From Raffaelea ambrosiae (taxonomy: Eukaryota > Ascomycota > Sordariomycetes > Ophiostomatales > Ophiostomataceae): a DNA stretch of 64,000 bases. The notes under the pieces are model-generated. The model saw only the letters and a program-made list of their open reading frames with translations, was not told the origin of the DNA and ran no database searches. Positions 1 to 11,788 of the stretch are shown piece after piece. The position numbers and the translations under genes are program-made. Where the stretch lies: contig PCDI01000002.1 of NCBI GenBank assembly GCA_002778195.1, positions 4,229,234 to 4,293,233 of the forward strand, written 5' to 3'. The stretch's first letter is position 1. Each line of letters starts with the position of its first letter.

Positions 1-3000
1 CCAAGACCAAGGTGCGTTGAAGAACATGAGAAGATGCCGAGGGCAAGAAGAGAAGGACGAGAAGAGAAGGACAAGAAGGGAACTTGATGAAAAGAGGATG
101 GACACCGTCGGCAGGGAACAGGAAAGACAACTGTTCTTCCATATGTCACTGGTCTTCCATAAGTTCGAACCAAATCTAACACTCACGCAGGTCATCAAGA
201 CGGAAGAGGACGAACAGTTCCTGGATAAACTGCTCAACGAGGTCGACGCCAACATCCCGGCAGCGCTTCCACGCATCCCCAGGAAGAAGCGGACAGCCGA
301 CCAGCGCAGCCGCGGCCGTGGCCTGTCTCCGGCTCCCGTGGCCAAGAAGGTCAAGTTCAGCGACAGCCAGGCACCGCCCACGCCCGCAGCCGACTATGGC
401 AACAACGACATGGGCGCCGTCGACGACAACGACGACAGTTTCATAGTCAGCAGCCACCAGCACAGCGACCCCGTCCCGGCCAGCGATGACCTGCCCATGA
501 GCGACGCGCTGCCGTCCTCGCCCACGGTGCGGGTGGCCAACCGCAAGGCTGCGCCCGCCCCCGCCGAGATCAAGAAGGAGGAGGATGACGAGGACGACGA
601 GGACGGCCTCATGGAGGTGGCCCATGCCGGCGCTGTCACGGCGGCTAGTGTCAACCTGGCAGCTGCGCGGCCGGTCAAGAAGACGCCCAAGGCCGTGCCC
701 TACCCGTCTCCCGCCAGCTCGTCGCCGACAAGGCCGGCTGTGGCCGTCGACGAGACGATCGACGCGTCTGCCTGGACCAGCCTGAACCGGAAGCTCAACG
801 TGATGAGCAGCCCGCAGACAGAGGCGCCGTCGCCTGGCGGGGGCTTCGGCAAGGTCGATCAGGCGGATGCCGTCGAGGAGGACGGCAGCCTCAACTTCTT
901 CTGGACGGACTACACGGAGGTCAACGGCAGCCTGTGCCTGTTTGGCAAGGTGCTCAACAAGAAGACCAAGAAGCACGTGAGCAGCTTCGTCAAGATCGAC
1001 AACATCCAGCGCACGCTGTACTTCTTGCCGCGCAAGACCCGGCGGGTCGGCGGCCAGGACACGGACGAGGAGGTCGGCATGAACGAGGTGTACCTCGAGG
1101 TGGACGGGCTGATGACCAAGATGAGGGTCGAGCAGCACAGGACCAAGACGTGCACACGCAAGTACGCGTTTGAGCTGCCGGGCATCCCCAAGGAGGGGCA
1201 GTACCTCAAGCTGCTGTATCCGTATACAAGTGAGTTGCTGGCAAGAAAGAGAACATGTGAAAAAAAGAGCCTGAAAGAGCACGAGCTAACCGCGTACACA
1301 CGCATAACAGAGCCCGAGCTCGGCCAGCCCTGTGGCGAGACCTTCTCGCACGTCTTTGGTGCCAACACGGCCCTCTTCGAGCAGTTTGTGCTGTGGAAGA
1401 ACATCATGGGCCCCTGCTGGCTCAAGATCGAGAATCCCGACTTCGGCAGCGTCAAGAATGCGTCGCACTGCAAAGTCGAGGTCCAGATCGACAGCCCCGA
1501 CACGGTGTCGACGCTCAACGAGGCCAACGCGCCGGACGTGCCGCCGCTGACGCTCATGAGCCTGGCGATGCGCATGGTCTACGACCCCAAGACTAAGAAG
1601 CAGGAGATCCTGGCCATCAGCGGGCGCATATACGAGAACGTCACGCTCAGCGACACGACGCCGGCCGACCAGCTGCCCAGCCGCACGTTCACCATCATCC
1701 GCCCCCACGGCACCGCGTTCCCGATCGGGTTTGAGGCGCTGACACGCGACGCGTCGCGGCACCGCGGCCTCGTGAAAACGGTCAAGCGGGAGGCGGAGAT
1801 CCTGTCCTTTTTCCTGGCGCAGGTGGCCATGGCCGACCCCGACGTCCTCATCGGCCACCAGCTCGAGGGCGTCGACTACAGCGTGCTGCTCAACCGTCTG
1901 CACGAGAACAAGACGCCGCAGTGGTCGCGGCTGGGCCGTCTTCGGCGCACCACCTGGCCCAGCTCGCTGAGCCGCGCCGGCGGCAACGTCTTTGCCGAGC
2001 GGCAGATGATCTCGGGCCGGCTGCTGTGCGACCTGGCCAACGACGCGGGCCGGTCGACCATGTTCAAGTGCCAGTCGTGGACTCTGACGGAGATGTGCAG
2101 CCTGTACCTCACAGGGCCAGGCCAGAGCCAGAACCAGCGCCGCGACATCGACAACGACGTGGCGCTGGCGTCGTGGGCCCGGTCCAAGGAGGGCCTGCTG
2201 GATTATGTGGCACACATCGAGGCGGACACGTACTTTATTGCGGCGCTGGCCCTGCGCGTGCAGATCCTGCCGCTGACCAAGGTGCTGACGAACCTGGCCG
2301 GCAACTCGTGGGCGCGCACGCTGACGGGCACGCGCGCCGAGCGCAACGAGTACATTCTTCTGCACGAGTTCTACCGCAACAAGTACATTGTGCCGGACAA
2401 GCAGACCTTCCGCGGACGGGCCAAGGCCGACGACGAGGGGGCGGAGAACGAGGGCGGTGCCGGTGCCGGCAAGAAGAAGGACAAGTACAAGGGCGGTCTG
2501 GTGTTTGAGCCAGAGCGTGGCCTGTACGACAAGTTTGTCCTGGTGATGGATTTCAACTCGCTGTATCCGTCGATTATCCAGGAGTTCAACATTTGCTTTA
2601 CGACCGTGGAGCGGTCATCTCTGGTGAGTTGGAGAATGGGGGTGGAGGAGAGAAGAAAATGAGGGGAGAGAGAGAGAGAGAGAGAGAGAGAAGAGAAGAT
2701 GATACAGGGGGGAACAAATCAAAGAAAGAGGAGAACACAAAGCTAACAAAATCCAGCCATCCGAGGACGAAGACGCCATCCCAGAAGTCCCCAGCGAGCA
2801 GTCCCAGGGCGTCCTGCCCAGGCTGATTGCGACGCTGGTGTCGCGGCGTCGGCAGGTCAAGAGTCTCATGAAGGACAAGACGGCGACCCAGGAGCAGCTG
2901 GCCACGTGGGACATCAAGCAGCTGGCGCTGAAGCTGACGGCCAACTCCATGTACGGCTGTCTGGGCTACACGCGGTCGCGGTTCTACGCGCGGCCGCTGG

Positions 3001-4619
3001 CGGTGCTGGTGACGTACAAGGGCCGTGAGATTCTGCGCAGCACCAAGGACCTGGCCGAGAGCAAGGCGCTGCAGGTGATCTACGGCGACACGGACTCGGT
3101 CATGATCAACGCCAACGTGGACAACGTGGCCGACGCGCTGCGTGTGGGCCAGGAGTTCAAGCGCGCCGTCAACGAGCGGTACCGGCTGCTGGAGATCGAC
3201 ATTGACAACATCTTCCGGCGCATCCTGCTGCAGGCCAAGAAGAAGTACGCGGCGATCAACATGACGGACGCGGGCAACGGCGTCTACACGGAGAAGATGG
3301 AGGTGAAGGGCCTGGACATGCGGCGCCGCGAGTACTGCGCGCTGTCCAAGGAGATGTCGACGCGCATTCTCAACGAGATCCTGTCGGGCCACGAGGCCGA
3401 GGTGACCATGACGCACATCCACGCGTACCTGCGCGAGATGGCCGAGAAGATGCGCAGCGGCAACACGAACGCCAAGGAGGGCGGCATCCCCCTGGCCAAG
3501 TACATCATCTACACGCAGCTCGGCAAAGACCCTGGCGACTACCCCAACGCGGACACGATGCCGCAGGTGCAGGTGGCTCTGCGCGAGCAGGCGCGCGGAA
3601 AGATGGTGCGGCGCGGCGACGTGGTCAGCTACATCATCGCGCAGGGCGAGGGCGTGGCGGCGTCGGACCCGGCGCCCAAGCGCGCCTACAGCCCCGGCGA
3701 CCTGCAGAAGAAGGACGCCGGGCTCGTGCCGGACGTCGAGTGGTACATTGGCAAGCAGATCTTCCCGCCTGTCGAGCGCCTGTGCGCCAACATTGTGGGC
3801 ACGTCGACGGCGCAGCTGGCGGAGAACCTGGGCCTGGACGTGAAGCGGTATGCGGCGGCGCATGGTGGCAGCGGCGGCGGCCACCACGGCGCCGACGCCA
3901 ACGGCGACGGCATCGACATCCACCCGCTGGAGTCGCAGATTCCGGACGCGGTGCGCTTCCGCGACTGCGCGCGGCTGCAGCTGCGGTGCCGCAAGTGCAA
4001 GGCCACGGGTGTGTTTGCGGGCCTGGGCAACAAGCCAGAAGAAGAAGAGACAAAAGAGACAGAAGAGGCCGGCCAGAAGTCCCCAGCCGTGACGGTGACG
4101 CCGGCCGGCGTGGCCTGCGGTCAGTGCGGCGCGGTGCTGTCGACGCTGTCGGTGGTGGCCCAGGTGGAACACGCGGTGCGCGTGGCGACGGCGCGCTACT
4201 ACGAGGGCTGGCTCGTGTGCGACGACCCGCAGTGCGGCCAGCGCACGCGGCAGATGAGCGTCTACGGCGCGCGCTGCCTGGGCCCCAAGGGTCTGGCGCG
4301 CGACTGTCTGGGCCGCATGCGGTATGCCGTGGGCGAGCGCGACATCTACAACCAGCTGGTGTACCTGGCCGGCCTGTTTGACGTCGACAAGGCGCAGGCG
4401 GCCGCCAAGGCCGCCGCAAGCACCTCGTCGTCCGACGCGTCCAAGCTGTCGGACGAAGAGCGAGAGCGCGTGCTGGCGCTGGCCGAGCACAACCGGGTGC
4501 GGTTTGGCACGGTCAAGGGGGTGGTGGAGCGGTATCTGGACAAGTGCGGCCGGCGGTGGGTGGCGATGGACACGTTGTTCGCCAAGCTTGGATTTGCCGC
4601 GACGAGCATGGCAAAATAG
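1..4619 (+). CDS. POL1: DNA polymerase alpha catalytic subunit, 5' partial
   Basis: Catalytic subunit of the nuclear DNA polymerase alpha-primase complex, which extends RNA primers at origins and on the lagging strand. Family B signatures are clear: motif A DFNSLYPSII (from 2549), motif B KLTANSMYGCLGY (about 2932-2970), a KKKYAAI block near 3238 and motif C YGDTDS (3081-3098). The C-terminal region has two zinc modules, CRKC...CGQC (about 3987-4130) and a Cys-rich block near 4219-4305. The best structure is exons 1-11, 191-1229, 1311-2623 and 2757-4619. The introns are 12-190 (donor GTGCGT), 1230-1310 (81 nt, in frame) and 2624-2756, with CTAAC branch sites in each. Joining 1-11 to 191 gives KTK-VIKTEEDEQF, which fits the conserved segment after the polymerase alpha N-terminal domain. 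The first few hundred codons therefore lie upstream of the window. About 1407 residues are visible. Intron 3 contains a GA microsatellite. Family assignment is certain; the first 11 bases as exon are inference. Confidence 0.96.
2665..2691. repeat. (GA)n microsatellite in a POL1 intron
   Basis: An uninterrupted run of about 13 GA units lies inside the 133-nt intron 2624-2756. It does not touch the splice signals, and length variation there should be neutral for the protein. Confidence 0.9.
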
Positions 4620-6249
4620 GGTGGAGGAAGAGGGAAGGAAGGAGAAAGGGGAAGGGGGAAGGGAAAACACGAAAAGAAGGAGAGATAACTTGAGGGGAGA
4701 AGACTTGGCGTGGGAGTGACTTTGCTTGTCTGTTTTGGTTGGGTTTATTGTTCTTGTCTTGTCTCTCTTGATCATCTTACGGCGTTCTGTCTTTTTTTGC
4801 TGGTTTTCAGTTGTTTCGGTTCGTTGTCGCTGCAATTCGTCACCCCGAGTACTCTCCTTGTTTTATTCATATCTCTTTCTTCCTCGTTAGGATAGGTAAT
4901 TATGTACGACATTATGTTCTTTTTTTTAACCTTTTTGCCGGTTGACTTTTGCTTTGGCTTGATTTTAATTTGTATATTTGGTCGCTACTGAGCTTGTCCA
5001 TACCACGCACCACGCGGCGGCGATTTTACAAAGTTCTTTCAAAGGTTTATGCTGTCACTCAATGGGTCACATCACATCTCTGCTGCTTCCATGTTTGTAA
5101 ACGGGTTTGAATTTGGCTGAGTTGGCTCTGTTGCATAAAAACTCATTTGACGAGGGAAAAAAAAAAAAAAAAGACACTCATGACGTACAACTTTCGACAC
5201 TAGAGAAATGCGAGGCGAGCTTCACGAAGAAAAGAAAACACAGACACGCCACAGAACCCGCTGGCGACCGAGCTCGAACCGTGTTGTTGTTATCTCTTTG
5301 TCCGACTCGCCCCATCTCCCACCTCGTCTTTGCGTTCGTCCAGCCTAGGAAAATAAAAGAAAACAAGAGATAAACAATAAAAGAACAGTCTCCGCCCCTC
5401 TCTGTATGTTTCCTCCTCATCCATCGCGAGATCACACCAACAGAAGCAAAAGCATAAGGAAAAGCAAAAGCAAAAGCAAGCCGCCTTGGGTTGGTATTAA
5501 ACGGGGCTGTCTTTGAAAAGAAAAAGAGAAAATCAGCGAAAGAACGAGCAGAGGACATGACGGGCAGGCCGAAAGAGAAAGGACAATCACATCAATTCTC
5601 ACGCACACAATGAAACAGCACAAGACCAGTCGGAAATAACTCTTAATAATAAAACTTACTAAACACATACATGGTAATGAAGAGGCCACGCAGACGAGGA
5701 GCCGACTGGGTGTACGAAGAATAATAAGAAAAGAGAAAAGAGAGAAAACAGAATACAAAAAACAAACAACAAAAAACAACCCGCGAGACACTTGAAGAAA
5801 GTAGTTATTGCAGTTAAAACAAGTTAGGGAAAGGAAATTAAAGCAAAGAACAAGAACGGAAGCACTCAAGCAGGTTACCATAGTGTGTCTATCGCGACAA
5901 AAAGGAAGAGGCAAAAAAGAAAGGGACGCGAGTAAAAAAAATAAGGTAAAAGAAAACAAAGAGAGAAATCTTAACCAAGGATATCATGCAGCAAGGCAAC
6001 TTTTGTAGGCACACTTTTGAGAACCCCCATGTATGCAGAGTGGTAAAAAAAGAAAGAGATCAAAGAACAGCGCAGAAAAATGCAGTCGAGGTCCCTCGCC
6101 GGTCTATGCATAAAACAGTCGAATGCGAAAGACAGTTTGGATGGAAAGTGGAAACGGAAAGCGGAAAGCGAACGGTTATTAAAATACGGGTCGTGGTTGG
6201 CGAAAGTCGCGAAAAGTAGAAATGTCAGATTAATAACAATCACACCCCT
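4620..6249. other. Convergent intergenic region POL1 / eIF4G
   Basis: This holds the two facing 3' ends. It is A/T-rich with T-runs after the POL1 stop and A-runs towards the eIF4G stop, as expected for fungal 3' UTRs read from both sides. No reading frame with family character or RNA gene was seen. Confidence 0.7.
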
Positions 6250-9200
6250 TTAGTGGTTGTCCTTCTTCAGGTTCGCCTTGGACAGAGCCGGCGAGGTCGA
6301 AGGAGGCGACGTGGGGTTCTCCGTATCCACATTGGCGAGGGCCCTGCGGTGTATTTGGTTAGCAATTGGCCGTCTTTTTTTCCTCTTTTTTTGGGACGTC
6401 TCGACGAGAGAATAGGGAATCAACCAAAACTTACTCAAAGGCATTAGAATGCGAGACGGAGTTGGAGTCGGTGCGAGTCGGGGGGGTTCCCGTGCGCGAG
6501 GCAGGGCCAGAGTCGTCGCTGGGACGGCCGAACGAGCCACCGGGGAGGTTGCGCCGTCCGCTGTTGCTGCGGGACGCAAACATGGACGTGGGGCCCAGCG
6601 TGGTCATGCTCGAGCTGGCCATGCGGTTGGCCGAGCCCTTGAGACGGCGCAGGTCGTCCATGCCGACCTGGTTGGACACCGGGTTGTTGTACGAAAACTG
6701 CCGTCCGTCGCCGCCGCGCCCACCCATGCCGGGGCCGCCGCGACCGCCGCGCTGGCTGCTGGTGCGCGCAGCCTCGGCAGCCTTCTGAGCCGCCGCAACC
6801 TCGGCATCGTGCCGGACCTCCTCGAGAGTCTTGGGGCCCTTGTTGGTGTCGTCGGACTGCCAGCCGACCTTGCGCAGATCGATGATATCCATGAGCATGA
6901 ACTTGAGACGGCTCGGCAGGTCGGGGATCTCGACCATGTTGTTGATGCGCACAAAGTACGCGTCCATCATCGGCCGGCCCTTTTCGGTGCTGTCCAGGTT
7001 CTGGCCGACCGTGCGCAGCAGCTTCGAGAGAGACTCGATCTCGGCCTCGTCCGGCGTCGCCTCGTAGTCCACCAGCTTGCGCACACACTCGTGCATGATG
7101 CGCTCCGTCAGCATGCCCAGCTTGTACAGCTCGCCGATGAACTGCACGAGACCCAGACCACGGCGCTTCGCAGCTGCTATCTGGTAGTACTCGTCGGACA
7201 TCAGCACGGTCTCCTTGCTCTCGCCCTCCTTGGGCTGCGGCAGGTCGAGCTTCCAGCCGCGCTCAAACTCCTCCTGACACCGGTTGAGCAGGTACTTGCG
7301 GAACAGCGTGCCGCCGCTGACCACGTTGCCCTGCTTGTCCTTGATCGTGGTGTCGCGGATCTCGGGGCTCATCTTGTCAAGCATGCGCTTGCAGAAGCGG
7401 GCATACATGGAAGCCCAGTGGGCCTCGTCCGTGGCCTTCTCAAAGGTGAGCTGGATGACCTGGCGCAGAGTCCGGCCGTCCTCCTCGTCCTTGGATTGCA
7501 GCGCAATCTCCAAGATCTGGCCCGAGATACGTTCAAAGTTCTCAGGCGTCATCTTGTTGAGCGCAGCCTTGACCTTGCGCTGAACCATGCCGGGGTCAAG
7601 CATGCCGCCGGCAACCACAGCCGTGGGGTTCTGGTTGGCCCTGTTGCCGATGCTGGTCGGCTTCCAGCCGCTGGCCGAAACAACAATGGGCTTCAGCTCC
7701 ATGCCTGCGGTCAGAGGCATGGTCTTAGCAGCATGAGCCTCAGACTTGCCGCCAAAGCCATCGCGGCGGCTGTTGCCACGTGCCGACCGGCTGCCCTGGC
7801 GAGGCGAGTTGGGGATGCCACCGCCCATGGAAGGCGTCCGGGACATCTGGTTGGGGCCGGGGAAGGCACCCGGGCGTCCAGAGAAGCTGCCGGCCATGGC
7901 CGGGCGAGGAAGGGCGCCGTTCGACATGGCGAAACGGTCGGCCGAAGTCGTGCCGGGCGGCAGGGTCTTGGAGCTGAAAGCACCCATGGCGCCGCCCATG
8001 CCAAAGCTGGCGCCGGCGTTGCGCGAGTTCTGGCGGCCCGAGCTCCCACCGGCCGGCGTGCGCGTGCCCGAGCGGGGCGTGCCGTCGTTGTCGCCAATGA
8101 GCTGCTTGACCTGCTGGTCAAAGTCCAGAGACGGCTTCTCGGTGAAGACAGCCTTGAACTGGAGCAAGAAGCCCATGTCGTACTTGAAGTTGCCCTTCTT
8201 GTTGACGGCGGGGTTCAGTGCCGGGTTGGGCGACTGGACGCCCTCTGGGTACTTGATGCTGGCCGGGTCTTTGAGGAAGCGGGCCGTCTTGAGGGACTGC
8301 AGGGCAGCGCTGGGTTGCGGCGGCTCGACGGACTTAGTGCTAAGCGGCGTCAGGTTCAGTGCCGACGGCTTGGCGCGCTGCTGCTTGCCGCTGGCACCGG
8401 CCGGGGACTCGGCAGCCGGCGAGGTGGGCTTGGCGGCAGCAGCAGCCTTGTCCGAGATTTTCAGGTCGCCCAGCTTGCTGGCGACCGATTCGGGCGTGGC
8501 CGGCGCGGCATCCTTGCGGTCGGAGAGGGTGATGCCCGAGATCTTCTCGGCCAGTGCCTCGGCGACGGTCTTGGTGCGGCCGCCGGCAGCGACAGACTCC
8601 TCGTTGGCCTTGCGCTGGCGCTCGCGCTCCTCCTCGAGACGCTCCATCTCGCGTTCCTGCTCGCGCAGCTTCCGGTCGTTCTCGGCGGCGCTCACAGCAC
8701 GCTCGCTGTCGTCTTTCTTCTTCTTCTCCTCGTCCGCGATCTTCTTCTTGGCGGCATAGGCAGCCTCCTCGGCCTCGCGCTTCGCTTCGGCCTCCTCCAT
8801 CTCGCGAATCATGCGCTCGAGCTCCTCGTCTTCGTTGGCAGCGGGAGTCTCGGCCTTCTTGTCGGCAGCAGGAGCCGCATCGGCCTTCTTGTCAGCGGCA
8901 GCCGGCGCCTTCTCCTCCTCAGCAGGCTTGGAAAGCGTCACCGAGGGGGTGGGGGTAGCAGCCTCGACCTTCTTCTCGGCCACAGGCTGCGCAGGCTTCT
9001 TCTCTTCGGCCTTCTCGACAGGGGCCTTCGTGGCTTCGGTGGCGGCGGCGGCGGCGGCGGTCGACTCCTTGGCTGTGTCCTTGGGCTTCTCTGTCTTGAC
9101 GGCAGACTTCTCGACAGCCTTCTCCTCCACCTTGTCTTCGTCCTTGGGCTTGGCATCAGCAGGGGTCTCGCCCTCTGCCGTGTTGCGGACCTTCTCCATG

Positions 9201-11788
9201 AACTCTTTCCGCTTCTGCTCCGCTGACTTGGCGACCGAGGCGCTGTCGGTGCGGGAGTGAGACTGAGGAGTGGCGGGCTTGGGGGGGGGAGTGGGTGTCG
9301 AGGACACGACAGGAGGCGTCTTCGAGGTGACCTGGGCACTCGGGCTCGGGGAAGCGTTGTCTTTGCCGATCGCGTTCAGGTCCAGCGTTTCGCCGCCGGG
9401 GGTTTTGATGACGATGGCGGCGCGCTTTGGCTTGACAAACGAGTTGTTCGCAGGCGAGGGGTTCTTAGGCGGGACGCCGGTGTTCGGCGCAGGGCTGCCA
9501 CTCAGGATGTTCTGCGTGACGGGAGGTGGAACCTGGCCGGTGCTGGAGCTTGGACGCTCGGAAACCTGTGAAGAGTTACGAGACATGGGCTGGGGGCCGA
9601 CGGCATACTGGCCCGGTACGAACGGGGCCGCAAAGGCAGGGTTGGGCGCCGGCTGGGCGTTGCCCATGTAAGTGTTCATCTGGTTATAGCCGGTGTAGGC
9701 CACCATCCCTTGGGGAGGATACTGGTTCGGATAAGTCGGGTAGTTCTGGAGGCGAGCAGTTAGTAGGCGATCAAAATTTCCACTGGCAGGCGACAGGTCG
9801 TCCAGCGTCCGGCTGCTGAAGCTGCGGCCCGGATGCTGTCGGAGAGGTCGCGGAGGCTGCTGCAGGGGCACTGGCCCAAGTGGCTGAGACTCGGAAGACG
9901 GTCCGTCCGGGCCATCGAGTGGAATGGGCACACCCATAGGCAGAGTAGGCCATGGTGGTCCGGCGTGTTTACCGAGAAACGACGCAGACCGGGAAGGCTC
10001 TCCCGCACCTCTCAGCCGCACCACTGGGGCCGTCGGCTCTGTCCTTGGCTCTTCCGCGAGCTCGTCCGGGGACTCCCCCAGAGGCTCTCCCTGCTGGTGG
10101 CCAAACGGCTGACCAGACGGCTGATCCATCGGCTGTTCCATCCGTTGGCCCGTCGGTTGTCCCAGCCGCTCTCCACTTTGCTTTCCTACGTGCTGACCAT
10201 CGTCTCTCGAATTCTCAGATGCCGCCATAAAACGCTTGCTAGGGCGGCGAGGCTGTTTCCCGCTGTATCCATCCTGAAAGGGCGCACGCTTGAGCGACGA
10301 CGACGAAGAAGAAGAACCATAGGAGTCCATGTAGCGCGCCGGCTGGGAGAAAGCCCGCTCACCAGCGGCACGCATGCCCTTCTTCTTGTTCCCTCCCTTG
10401 AAGAAATCCACACGCTGGTTTCTCTGTTGATGGCTGTTTCGGCCGGATTGCCTCTGTTTCTGGTTCACGTGATTCACCGAGTTCGTCTCCTGGGAATGGG
10501 GATGGGGATGGGGATGGGGATGGGGGTGAGGGGGAGGGGGGTGCCCAGTCACGGGCGAGGGTGCAGTTTCGCCTACTTGAGGTGGGTAGCCGGCAGTTTG
10601 TTGATAGCCATAGCTGACAAACTGGGCTGGCATGGGCGTATTCGCGGGGATGGACGGCTGCATGTGCGGCGTTCCGTTGTTGGGCATCACGGGCGGGATG
10701 GCCGGGCTGACACGGGCAGCCTGAGGCGAGCTGTAGCGTGGCTGGAAGGGAGCCGCCATGCCGCCGCGGCCCTGGTTGGCGGGGCCCCGGGGGTAGCCAC
10801 CGTTGCCAGGCGGATAGCCCATGTTCTGGTTGCCGAACTGGTGGTTGTTGTTGTAGCCACCACGGCCACGGCCGCCCTGGGGGCCGTAGCCTCCGCGGGC
10901 GGGACCGCCAGGACCGCCGTGGTGTCCATGGTTGTTGTGGTTGCCGTGGTTGTTGTGGTTGCCCGGGTGGCCAGCGGCATGGTTGGGGCCGTGGTTGCCC
11001 ATGTCGCTGTGGACGGAGTGGTTGGAGTTGCGCCGGAAGTGCGGCGACTGGGCGCCGATGGGCAGGTTGTTCTGCGCAGTCAGGTTGGTGTGGTTGTTGC
11101 GCATGTGGCGATCGCCATCGCCACCGAGGCTGCCGAAGCGCATGGACGCGCCGTCCTGCGAGATGGTCGACGGCGGGCGTCCGCCGCTGGCCGAGGGCAT
11201 CGGGATCGGCGACGGCGAATGGGCCGGCGACGGCACGCGCTGGTGGTGGCCTCCCGGAATGGCAATGGGCGCAGCGGCATTCTGCGAGGGCGTGCTGTGC
11301 GCAATGGCCGGCGACTCGTAGCCGAACTTGGGCATGCCCGACTTGGCGGCAGCGCCCGACGGGCCGCCGTTGGCGAGGTAGCCGCTGGGGCCGGCGGCGC
11401 TGATGGTCACCGAGCTCTTGCGGGCGTGGTCAGCCGTGCTGCCGTTGATAACGGCCGGCAGGACCGGCACGACGGGCTTGTTGGCCGGAGCCGCAGTGTT
11501 GTTCGAGGCCATGGTGGCCGTGGGTGTGGCGGCAGCGGGAGTGCCGTTGCCGGGGTTCTTGCTGGGGGCGCTGCCGTTCACAGATGCAGACTGTGCATTG
11601 TTGGCAGGGCGGGCAGCAGAGGAAGTCGAGGTCGAGCCGACCACGATAGGAGGAGCAGAGCCTGTCGCAATCACCGGCGTCGCAGCGGCCTTGCCAGAAG
11701 CACCAGCAGCGGAAGCATAGGATGCAGTGGCAGAGGGAGCGTTGGAGTTCGGCGCAGGGACGGTCTGCTGGTTCGCAGGAGTCGTCAT
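6250..11788 (-). CDS. TIF4631: Translation initiation factor eIF4G
   Basis: Scaffold of the cap-binding complex eIF4F; it bridges eIF4E, eIF4A, poly(A)-binding protein and the 43S complex. The first exon is 11788-6435 and the last 6343-6250. The 91-nt intron has donor GTAAGT and a GCTAAC branch; splicing joins ...SHSNAFE to ALANVDTENP..., giving 1815 residues. The N-terminal half is low-complexity (Ala, Asn/Gly/His, Pro/Gln), with an HP dipeptide array and a SSSSSSS run. A charged helical segment lies near residues 930-1080. The eIF4E-binding consensus YxxxxLL is seen as YDMGFLL near residue 1203, followed by the MIF4G HEAT domain at about 1400-1640 and RGG-type repeats. There is no MA3/W2 tail, as in other fungal eIF4G. 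The ATG at 11788 opens the frame. One doubt is a TACTAAC branch plus a CAG acceptor within the frame near 9746, so part of residues about 530-680 may be intronic. Confidence 0.93.
10495..10530. repeat. GGGATG hexamer array coding for (HP)n in eIF4G
   Basis: A tandem GGGATG-type hexamer (GGATGG in another register), about five near-perfect copies, is read on the minus strand as alternating His-Pro. The unit keeps frame, so expansion or contraction changes only the dipeptide count. Confidence 0.85.

Noticed and set aside
2598..4835. 745-codon open frame on the minus strand
   Set aside because: It is the exact complement of the POL1 3' exon. The translation is His/Arg/Leu-rich with no domain, a by-product of GC-rich third positions.
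6449..9226. 925-codon open frame on the plus strand
   Set aside because: It is antisense to eIF4G, with Leu/Gly/Arg/Val-rich low-complexity text and no family resemblance.
10357..10362. GTGAGC donor-like site in eIF4G paired with the acceptor at 9746
   Set aside because: The implied intron of 617 nt is not a multiple of three and would break the downstream eIF4G frame.
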